Positions 18,567 to 26,388 of a stretch of 64,000 nt of DNA are shown here, piece by piece. A model generated the notes under the pieces. It ran no database searches, was not told the DNA's origin, and saw nothing but the letters and a program-made list of their open reading frames with translations. The DNA is from Gaiella occulta. GTDB taxonomy: Bacteria > Actinomycetota > Thermoleophilia > Gaiellales > Gaiellaceae. A program made the position numbers and the translations under genes. Each line of letters starts with the position of its first letter. The first letter of the stretch is position 1. The stretch is from the NCBI RefSeq assembly GCF_003351045.1, contig NZ_QQZY01000004.1, forward strand, positions 124,001 to 188,000, written 5' to 3'.

Positions 18567-18629
18567 ATGCGCAAGCTGTTTCGTCGTGTCGCGGCTCATG
18601 CCCTCATGAGCGGCGCGAAGGACTGGTAG
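18567..18629 (+). CDS. Possible 20-residue peptide gene
   Basis: ATG at 18567 after CCTAGGAGCATCG, with GGAG at good spacing, reading MRKLFRRVAAHALMSGAKDW then TAG. A plausible promoter (TTGATC, 16 bp, TATAGG) lies 39 bp upstream. The peptide is basic at its start, with an amphipathic middle. No family is recognised. It sits in an otherwise gene-free 235-bp gap between the HD-GYP gene and a small LuxR gene, in low-GC DNA. The signal could be chance; the coupling of a ribosome site with a promoter is the reason to list it. Confidence 0.35.
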   Translation: MRKLFRRVAAHALMSGAKDW

Positions 18630-18734
18630 CCGTCAGATCCTCGTTTCTCCGCCCCTAGCGGGCATCCCTCTTTCGGGGGAACCGCAATCGGGGAGGTAAA
18701 CGAAGGATCCGACGGTGGAAACCAGACAACTGCG

Positions 18735-19136
18735 TTAGGCAATGAGCCCACGCCGGAAGCCCACAGCTACGGCGTGGGCTCTGCTGCGCGCTTGAAGCTT
18801 CGCGAGCAGATGCCTCACATGCGATTTCACGGTCTCCTCCGAGAGGAAGAGCCGCTGTCCGATCTCCCGGTTGACGAGGCCGTCGGCGACGAGCTGAAGG
18901 ACCTCGATCTCGCGGGCGGTCGGCTCCTGCTCCAGCTCTCGGAGCACCGGGACGTTGAACGGAATCACCGAGCCCGCACGGCTGCTGCTGCGCCGCGCGG
19001 CAGCAGCCTCGAAACGACGGCTGTGATCGCGGTAGCGGCTCAGGATCTCCTTGCGCTCTGCTGCGTCCACGCGGTTCGTATCGACCCCGCCCGGGTGCCA
19101 CTTGAGAGCGAGGACGCTCGATCGAGTGAATTTCAC
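18735..19136 (-). CDS. Small LuxR-family regulator
   Basis: 133 residues from a GTG at 19136 (an internal GTG at VDAAERKEIL is possible). An N-terminal region with no recognised domain (RKEILSRYRDHSRRFEAAAA) precedes a LuxR helix-turn-helix: PTAREIEVLQLVADGLVNRE, then SEETVKSHVRHLLAKLQA. It follows the peptide ABC transporter operon by 59 bp on the same strand and may be cotranscribed with it. A perfect 12-bp hairpin lies within its last codons. Confidence 0.75.
   Translation of the reverse strand: MKFTRSSVLALKWHPGGVDTNRVDAAERKEILSRYRDHSRRFEAAAARRSSSRAGSVIPFNVPVLRELEQEPTAREIEVLQLVADGLVNREIGQRLFLSEETVKSHVRHLLAKLQARSRAHAVAVGFRRGLIA
18744..18781. repeat. Perfect 12-bp hairpin in the 3' end of the small LuxR gene
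   Basis: GAGCCCACGCCG at 18744-18755 and its exact complement CGGCGTGGGCTC at 18770-18781, separated by 14 nt. On the minus strand it falls just before the stop codon at 18735-18737; on the plus strand it lies about 115 bp beyond the possible peptide gene. Neither side has a T-run, so it may be an RNA stability or termination element rather than a classic terminator. Confidence 0.5.
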
Positions 19137-19195
19137 CCACGATGGGGGACACGGAGCGTCCCGCGGCTCAGCCGCGCCGCCCGAGGGGCCGCGTG

Positions 19196-20277
<1,082 letters not shown>

Positions 20278-20281
<4 letters not shown>

Positions 20282-21288
20282 GCGGCCCCGCCGAGTCGCT
20301 CGCGCTCCCACGTATCCGCGGCCACCGGACGGAAGCAGGCCGCATCCTGGCCGCTGTCCATGCGTCTCAACGCCGGCAGCTCGGCAAGGCATTGCTCGAC
20401 GCGGTAGCGGCAGCGGGGCGCGAACGGGCAAGAGGCCGGAGGGCTCAGCATGTTGCGCGGCTGGCCCGCGATCGGCTGCAGGGCCTGCCGGCGGCCGAGG
20501 TCGAGCCGCGGCACGCTCTGCAGGAGCCCGAGCGTGTACGGATGCCGCGGCCGCGCGAAGATCCGATCGGCGTCGCCGGTCTCGACGAACGTGCCTGCGT
20601 ACATGACGTTGACGCGCTCGCAGATGCCCGCGACCACCCCCAGGTCGTGCGTGATCATGATCAACGCGGTGTGATGCTCGGCGACGAGCGCGCGCAGCAG
20701 GTCGAGGATCTGTGCCTGGATGGTGACGTCGAGCGCCGTGGTCGGCTCGTCGGCGATCAGGAGCTTCGGCTCGCAGGCGAGCGCCATCGCGATCATCACA
20801 CGCTGCCGCATCCCCCCGGAGAACTGGTGCGGGTAGTCCTTCAGGCGCGCGCGTGCGCTCGGGATGCCCACCTGCTCCAGCAGCTCCGCCGCGCGTGCTC
20901 TCGCCGCATGCCGGGTCATCCCGAAGTGCTCCTCGAGCGGTTCGCGGATCTGCCTCCCGATCGTCAGCACCGGATTCAGGCTCGTCATCGGGTCCTGGAA
21001 GATCATCGCGATCTCCCGGCCCCGCACCGTACGCAGCTCACGGTCGGAGAGCCGCAGCAGGTCGCGCCCCTCGAAGCGCGCGCTGCCCGCGGACGCGCGC
21101 CCGGCGCGAGGCAGGATGCCGAGCAGGGCGAGCGACGTGACGCTCTTGCCGCACCCGGACTCGCCCACGATCCCGAGCGTCTCGCCGGGCGCGATCTCGA
21201 ACGAGACGCCGTTGACCGCGTGGATCGTGCCCCGGTCGGTCCAGAACTCGACGTGCAGGCCGTCGACTGCGAGGAGCGGCTCAGGCAC
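20278..21288 (-). CDS. dppD: Peptide/nickel-type ABC transporter ATP-binding protein (DppD/OppD-like)
   Basis: 336 residues from a GTG. Walker [22 protein letters not shown], signature FSGGMRQR, Walker [15 protein letters not shown]-loop ITHDL, and the family C-terminus [15 protein letters not shown] with CPFAPRC. Its start lies inside the dppC coding sequence (8-bp overlap) and its end overlaps dppF by 4 bp, so it is tightly coupled. It pairs with DppF as the energising heterodimer. Confidence 0.9.
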
Positions 21289-22189
21289 GGCCGCGCAGCT
21301 TCGGGTCGAGGGCCTCGCGCAGAGCGTCGCCGATCAGGTTGAACCCCAGCGCCGAGATCACGATCGCGAGGCCGGGGATGATCGCGAGGAGCGGCGCGTT
21401 CTGGAGGTAGTTGTTCGCGCCGGTCAGCATCGCCCCCCACTCGGGCCGCGAGGGATCCTGGTCGCCGAGCCCGAGGAAGCTCAGGCCCGCCACGTCGATG
21501 ATCGCCGTGGCGAGAGCGAGAGTCGCCTGCACGATCACCGGCGAGATGGCGTTCGGGAGGATGTGCGAGAAGAGGATGGAGCGGCGCGGGACGCCGACGG
21601 AGCGCGCGGCCAGCACGAAGTCGTTCTCGCGCTGGGCGAGGATCGATCCTCGCAGGAGGCGCGCGAAGACCGGGATGGTCGTGACGCCGACCGCCACCAT
21701 GATCTGCCACAGCCCCGCGCCCAGCATCGCGACGACGCCGATCGCGAAGAGGAGCCCGGGGATCGCGAGCATCACGTCCATGCAGCGCATGATCACCGTG
21801 TCCACGATGCCGCCGAGATAGCCGGCGATCGCTCCGAGGAGCATGCCCGCCGTGAGACCGACACCGACCGCGACGACGCCGATCACGAGCGAGGAGCGCG
21901 CGCCGTACAGCACGCGCGAGAGCTCGTCCCGGCCGAGGTCGTCCACGCCGAGCCAGTGGCCGGAGGACGGCCCGGGGCAGCAGCCGTCCGCGACGAGGTC
22001 GAGGTTCTGGTCGAGCGGGCCGTGCGGGGCGATCAGCGGCGCGAAGATGCCGGTGAAGACGAACAGGAAGACGAACACGAACCCGACGATCGCACCCGGG
22101 TTGCGGCGGATCCGCCGCCACGCGTCGCGCCAGAGCCCGCCGCCCGCCTCGAGTTGGAGCTCGCGCCCCTCCAGCTCCGCGACCGACAT
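21281..22189 (-). CDS. dppC: Peptide/nickel-type ABC transporter permease (DppC-like)
   Basis: 302 residues from the ATG in TGATG at the dppB stop. A cytoplasmic N-terminus (LWRDAWRRIRRNPGAIVG), a first helix, a periplasmic loop with SGHWLGVDDLGRDELSRVLYGARSSL typical of DppC, then five helices. The EAA cytoplasmic loop reads VLAARSVGVPRRSILFSHILPN. Forms the membrane channel with DppB. The substrate is a short peptide or another small solute; it cannot be fixed from sequence. Confidence 0.9.
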   Translation of the reverse strand: MSVAELEGRELQLEAGGGLWRDAWRRIRRNPGAIVGFVFVFLFVFTGIFAPLIAPHGPLDQNLDLVADGCCPGPSSGHWLGVDDLGRDELSRVLYGARSSLVIGVVAVGVGLTAGMLLGAIAGYLGGIVDTVIMRCMDVMLAIPGLLFAIGVVAMLGAGLWQIMVAVGVTTIPVFARLLRGSILAQRENDFVLAARSVGVPRRSILFSHILPNAISPVIVQATLALATAIIDVAGLSFLGLGDQDPSRPEWGAMLTGANNYLQNAPLLAIIPGLAIVISALGFNLIGDALREALDPKLRGRA

Positions 22190-23193
22190 CAGCTCACTCT
22201 GATCCGCGGGTTGATGATCCCGTAGGAGATGTCGACGAGCAGGTTCACGAGCACGAACACGAGCGCCGTGAAGAGGATTCCGCCCTGGATGACCGGGTAG
22301 TCGCGGTTGAAGATCGCGTTTGCCAGCCACGAGCCCATGCCCGGCAGCGCGAAGACCGTCTCCGTCAGCACCGCGCCGGAGAGCAGGAGCCCGGTCTGCA
22401 GCCCGATGATCGTCGACACCGGCAGCATCGCGTTGCGAAACACGTGGCGCGCGTCGACCGTCCACGGGCCCATGCCTTTCGCCCGCGCCGTGCGCACGTA
22501 GTCCTCGTTCTGCACGTCGAGCACCGCGGCACGGGTGATGCGCGCGATGATCGCGAGCGGGATCGAGCCGAGCGCCACCGCGGGGAGGATGAGGTGCTTG
22601 ACCGCGTCCCATGCCGACGTCCAGCGGCCGGTGACGATCCCGTCGAGGACGTAGAAGCTGGTCGGGTGCGGCGTGTCGAGGAGGACGTCCTGGCGGCCGA
22701 CGCTCGGCAACCAGCCGAACTTGACGGAGAAGACGTACTTCAGGAGCAGCGCGAGGAAGAAGATCGGCGTCGAGACGCCGACCAGGGAGACGACGAGGCT
22801 GCCGTGGTCGAAGACCGTGCCGTACTTCTTCGCCGCGAGGAAGCCGAGCGGGATCCCGAGCGAGATCGCGAACAGCATCGCCGCGAGCGTGAGCTCGACG
22901 GTCGCCGGGAAGCGCTCCCTGAGCTCCGTCGTCACCGGTCGCCTCGACACGATGCTCGTCCCGAGCTCCCCGTGGACGGTCTTGTCGACGTAGTTCCAGT
23001 ACTGCACGTAGAGGGGACGGTCGAGGCCGTACTGGTGCCTGATCTGGGCGATCGCCGCCGGTGTCGCCCGCTCGCCGAGCAGCGCCTGCGCCGGGCTTCC
23101 CGGCAGCGCGCGGATCCAGAGGAAGATGAGGAGCGAGAGCCCTATCAGGATCGGCACGACGAGCAGGAGCCGACGGACGACGAACCGGAGCAT
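22189..23193 (-). CDS. dppB: Peptide/nickel-type ABC transporter permease (DppB-like)
   Basis: 334 residues. The N-terminus MLRFVVRRLLLVVPILIGLS is the standard family start, followed by the periplasmic segment LDRPLYVQYWNYV and six membrane helices. The EAA loop reads YVRTARAKGMGPWTVDARHVFRNA. Its ATG lies in the loop of a 20-bp perfect hairpin (23168-23217), which also covers its leader and first codons. Translation of this gene is therefore likely to be limited relative to the binding-protein gene upstream. Confidence 0.9.
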   Translation of the reverse strand: MLRFVVRRLLLVVPILIGLSLLIFLWIRALPGSPAQALLGERATPAAIAQIRHQYGLDRPLYVQYWNYVDKTVHGELGTSIVSRRPVTTELRERFPATVELTLAAMLFAISLGIPLGFLAAKKYGTVFDHGSLVVSLVGVSTPIFFLALLLKYVFSVKFGWLPSVGRQDVLLDTPHPTSFYVLDGIVTGRWTSAWDAVKHLILPAVALGSIPLAIIARITRAAVLDVQNEDYVRTARAKGMGPWTVDARHVFRNAMLPVSTIIGLQTGLLLSGAVLTETVFALPGMGSWLANAIFNRDYPVIQGGILFTALVFVLVNLLVDISYGIINPRIRVS

Positions 23194-23217
23194 CTAGCGG
23201 TTCGTCGTCCGTCGGCT
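23168..23217 (-). promoter_or_regulatory. 20-bp perfect hairpin holding the dppB start codon
   Basis: Arms 23168-23187 and 23198-23217 are exactly complementary over 20 bp; each contains CGACGGACGACGAACCG or its complement. The 10-nt loop (23188-23197) contains the dppB ATG. It lies between the binding-protein gene and the permease genes, where such structures commonly protect upstream mRNA and reduce downstream expression. No T-run follows, so it is not a standard terminator. Confidence 0.7.
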
Positions 23218-23234
23218 GTGGAGCACGTGCTTCC

Positions 23235-24896
23235 CTACCTGCTGTAGCTGACGGTCGCGAAGGACTCCAGCGAGACGGGGCTCGGGACGTATCCCTGCAC
23301 GTTCTTCTGGAACGCGAGCGCCGGCTTGCTGTGGACGTACGGGACCATCGGCAGGAACTTCATCACCTCGACGCTGGCCTTCTGGTACAGCCCGATGCGG
23401 GCCGCGGGGTTCGTCTCCGCATCCGCCCGCGCCAGGAGATCGAAGAGCGCCGGGTTCTTGAAACCGAACAGCCCGCTCTCCGCTCCGAAGTGCACGTTGA
23501 GGAAGTTGGCCGGGTCGCCGAAGTCGCCGGTCCAGCCGAGCAGGAACATCTGCGCCTTGCCGCTCTGGGTCGCCCCGAGGTAGTCGGGGCGCCACGGCGC
23601 GCTGTGCGGGACGACCTGGAAGCCGGCCTTGGCGAGGCTGGCCGCGAACGCCTCGAAGTTCCGCTTCGGGTCGGGCATGTACGGCCGCGACACGTTCGTC
23701 GGATACCAGAAGTCCACCTTCACCGGCAGGGTGAGTCCGGCCTGCCGGAGCAGCGCCTTCGCCTTCTCCGGGTCGTACTTGTACTGCGGCACGCCCGACT
23801 TGGCGAAGCCGACGACGAGCGGCGGCAGGAACTGGTCGGCCACCTCGCCTCGACCCGAGTAGAACGACTTCACGACGGCGTTGCGGTCGAGCCCGTAGGC
23901 CACGGCCCGCCGCACGAGGATGTTGTTCATCGGCGGGATCGACTGGTTCAGCCCCACGTAGCCGACGTTGAAGGCAGGCCGGTCGAGCACCTTCAGCTTC
24001 GAGGAGCCCTTGATCGTCGCGATGTCCTGGGGCGCGACGAGGTCGTAGCCCTGGATCTCACCGGTCTGGAGCGCCTGCAGGCGCGCGGAGTTGTCCGAGA
24101 TCGCCCGGAAGATGATCCGCTTCAGCTTCGGCTTCGGGCCCCAGTAGTTCGGGTTCGCCGTGAGCTCCAGCCTGTCGCCGACCTTCCACGACTTGAGCAT
24201 GAACGGCCCCGTGCCGATCGGGTGCTGGGTTCCGAACGTGCCCGTCGGATGGAAGACGCCGTCGGCGTCGACCGAGCCCGCGTCGGCCTGGTACTTCTTC
24301 AGGGCCGTGGGGCTCGCGATGCCGAAGTTCGTGAGCGCGAGCGCGCCGAGGAACGACGACGAGCGCCGGTTGAGGATGATCTTCGCCGTCGACTGGCCGG
24401 AGGCCTTGCAGCCGCGGTAGAGGCTCTTGTCCGGGCCCGGGCTTCCCTGTGCCGGCTTCTTGAAGCCGCCGAACACCGTGTTCCAGTAGTACGTCACGGC
24501 GTCGGTTTGCAGCGGGCCCGGGAAGCTGTACCAGCGGTCGAAGTTGGCGCACACGGCGGCGGCGTTGAACGGCGTGCCGTCCTGGAACTTCACGTTCTTG
24601 CGCAGGTTGAAGATCCAGATGAGCCCGTTCGGGCTCGCCTTCCAGCTCACTGCGAGCTTCGGCTCGATCACCGTCGTGCCGGGCTTCAACCCCACGAGGC
24701 CCTCGAAGATCTGGTCGATCACACGCAGAGACTCTCCGTCCGACACGAGCGGCCCGTCCAGGATGACCGGGTCGGACGCGGCGCCGAACACGAGCGTGTC
24801 GCTGGCGGATCTCTTGTCGGCCGCTGCCAGCGCGGACGCCGCCACGACGACCGACAGTGCCGCGATCGCCGCACCTACCTTCAGAAGCTTGCGCAT
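23235..24896 (-). CDS. dppA: Extracellular solute-binding protein, family 5 (peptide/nickel ABC transporter)
   Basis: 553 residues from ATG 24896; a GTG six bases upstream is also possible. A Sec signal peptide (MRKLLKVGAAIAALSVVVAA, cut after ALA) has no lipobox cysteine, so the protein may be exported but held by other means. The family 5 binding-protein fold is shown by TLVFGAASDPVILDGPLVSD, the signature-like stretch GFKKPAQGSPGPDKSL to HPIGTGPFMLKSWKVGDRLE, and NPNYWGPKPKLKRIIFRAI. First gene of the dpp operon; 41 bp and a strong hairpin separate it from dppB. Confidence 0.88.
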   Translation of the reverse strand: MRKLLKVGAAIAALSVVVAASALAAADKRSASDTLVFGAASDPVILDGPLVSDGESLRVIDQIFEGLVGLKPGTTVIEPKLAVSWKASPNGLIWIFNLRKNVKFQDGTPFNAAAVCANFDRWYSFPGPLQTDAVTYYWNTVFGGFKKPAQGSPGPDKSLYRGCKASGQSTAKIILNRRSSSFLGALALTNFGIASPTALKKYQADAGSVDADGVFHPTGTFGTQHPIGTGPFMLKSWKVGDRLELTANPNYWGPKPKLKRIIFRAISDNSARLQALQTGEIQGYDLVAPQDIATIKGSSKLKVLDRPAFNVGYVGLNQSIPPMNNILVRRAVAYGLDRNAVVKSFYSGRGEVADQFLPPLVVGFAKSGVPQYKYDPEKAKALLRQAGLTLPVKVDFWYPTNVSRPYMPDPKRNFEAFAASLAKAGFQVVPHSAPWRPDYLGATQSGKAQMFLLGWTGDFGDPANFLNVHFGAESGLFGFKNPALFDLLARADAETNPAARIGLYQKASVEVMKFLPMVPYVHSKPALAFQKNVQGYVPSPVSLESFATVSYSR

Positions 24897-24969
24897 CTTC
24901 ACCTTCCCCTCAGGCGTCTCCTTGAGATGACGAGTCGCCCATTATGACCCTTTCCGCGGCCTAAAGTTT

Positions 24970-24984
24970 GCGGCCGACGGCCGC
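24970..24984 (-). terminator. Possible weak terminator downstream of the sigma factor gene
   Basis: GCGGCC at 24970-24975 and GGCCGC at 24979-24984 form a 6-bp stem with a 3-nt loop. On the minus strand it is followed by AAACTTTAGG. It lies about 55 bp after the sigma factor stop and 75 bp before the binding-protein start. The stem is short and the T-run is broken. Confidence 0.3.
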
Positions 24985-25038
24985 GAGGCACGGGAGCGAG
25001 CCCGGAGGGCACCCGGGCGCGACACCGGCTCGAGCGTG

Positions 25039-26133
25039 CTACGCGGCGAGCGAGGCGAGCTCGCGCAGCGCGGCCAGGCGCGACAGCGCCTGGCCCTCGA
25101 GCTGCCGCACGCGCTCGCGCGTGAGGTCGAGCTCGTGGCCGATCGCCTCGAGCGTCCACGGCTCGCCCTCGAAGCCGAAGCGCAACTCGAGGATACGCCG
25201 CTCACGCTCCGGCAGGGCGTCGAGCGCTCGACGCACGCCCTGGCGGCGCAGCGACTCCTCCGCCTCCTCGAACGGGTCCGCGGCCTCGCGGTCGGCGAAC
25301 AGGTCGCCGAGCTCGCCCTCGTCGTCGGCGCCGACCGTCTGGTTCAGCGACACGGACGCGTGCGCCGCCCCGAGCGCCTCGTCGACGTGCTGGATCGGCA
25401 GACCCGTCGCCTCGGCAAGCTCCTGCTTCGTCGCCTCGCGACCCAGCTCCACCTCGAGCCGCCGCGCCGCCCGCGACAGCTTCTGCTGCCGCTCGACGAC
25501 GTGCACCGGCACGCGGATCGTGCGGGCGTGGTTCGCCACCGCGCGCTGCACCGACTGGCGGATCCACCAGGTCGCATACGTCGAGAACTTGTAGCCGCGG
25601 CGCCAGTCGAACTTCTCGACGGCGCGGTTCAGGCCCAGCGTCCCCTCCTGGATGAGGTCGAGGAACGGCACGCCGAGACCGCGGTAGCCCTTGGCGATCG
25701 ACACGACGAGGCGCAGGTTCGACTCGATCATGCGGCGCTTCGCAACCGGGTCGCCCCGCTCGATGCGCTTCGCCAGCGTGACCTCGTCCGCGGCCGTGAG
25801 CAGCTTGTGCCGCCCGACGTCGGCGAGGAAGAGCTGCAGCGAGTCGGCGGCGCCCGACAGCGTCTCCGCCGCCCACACGGCAGCCTCCGCCTCCTCCTTC
25901 TTGCGCTCCTCGGCCGAGCGCTTCTCGTCTGCGCCGGACTGCGGCTCGCCCACCTCGAGGCCCATCGTCTCGAGCTCGCGCGTGATCTGCTCCGCTTCCT
26001 CGTCGTTGAGCTCGTGCTCGAGCACGAACGCCTCGAGCTCGGTCGGCTCCACCCAGCCGCGCTCCTCGGAGCGCTCGATCAGTGCCTTGATCTGGTCAGA
26101 CTCGAACAGTTCCGTCAGCTGGTTCTGCGTCAA
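25039..26133 (-). CDS. rpoD: RNA polymerase sigma factor, sigma-70 (RpoD/SigA-like)
   Basis: 364 residues from a TTG at 26133, the likely but not certain start. Residues 1-60 resemble region 1.1, followed by an acidic/charged linker. Region 1.2 ([21 protein letters not shown]), region 2 ([44 protein letters not shown]), region 3 ([20 protein letters not shown]) and region 4 ([34 protein letters not shown]) are all present. The full region set marks a primary or primary-like factor that directs RNA polymerase to TTGACA/TATAAT-type promoters. An actinobacterial genome may have several such factors. Confidence 0.88.
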   Translation of the reverse strand: MTQNQLTELFESDQIKALIERSEERGWVEPTELEAFVLEHELNDEEAEQITRELETMGLEVGEPQSGADEKRSAEERKKEEAEAAVWAAETLSGAADSLQLFLADVGRHKLLTAADEVTLAKRIERGDPVAKRRMIESNLRLVVSIAKGYRGLGVPFLDLIQEGTLGLNRAVEKFDWRRGYKFSTYATWWIRQSVQRAVANHARTIRVPVHVVERQQKLSRAARRLEVELGREATKQELAEATGLPIQHVDEALGAAHASVSLNQTVGADDEGELGDLFADREAADPFEEAEESLRRQGVRRALDALPERERRILELRFGFEGEPWTLEAIGHELDLTRERVRQLEGQALSRLAALRELASLAA

Positions 26134-26388
26134 GAGGGTGTTTCAGTCCTTTCGCCTGCTGCCTCGAATGAGCACAATCTCTTCTGACTCTATTGTCGTT
26201 TGCCCGTCTTTTCCAGGGCTGGAACGTCGGTCGAGCTGTCACAAGCTCGTAACGAGCGCCTTTTCGCAGATATTCCGTCGCCGAGGCGGGCCGGACCGGT
26301 GCAGGCGCCCGCGACAGAGCCGGCGGCGTCGCCGAGCACTTTAGGACGTCGAACGGACGAAAGACGATAGACCATCGCCGGGTGCGGG

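Noticed and set aside
18630-18734. Possible riboswitch in the gap between the peptide frame and the small LuxR gene
   Set aside because: Some GC-rich pairing is present, but I could not match it to the cyclic di-GMP, cyclic di-AMP or other common aptamer patterns.
26134-26388. Gene or structured RNA in the 255-bp gap between the sigma factor and topA
   Set aside because: No frame with a ribosome site and no tRNA-like fold; it is AT-richer than its surroundings and probably holds the sigma factor promoter, but no convincing -35/-10 pair was found.
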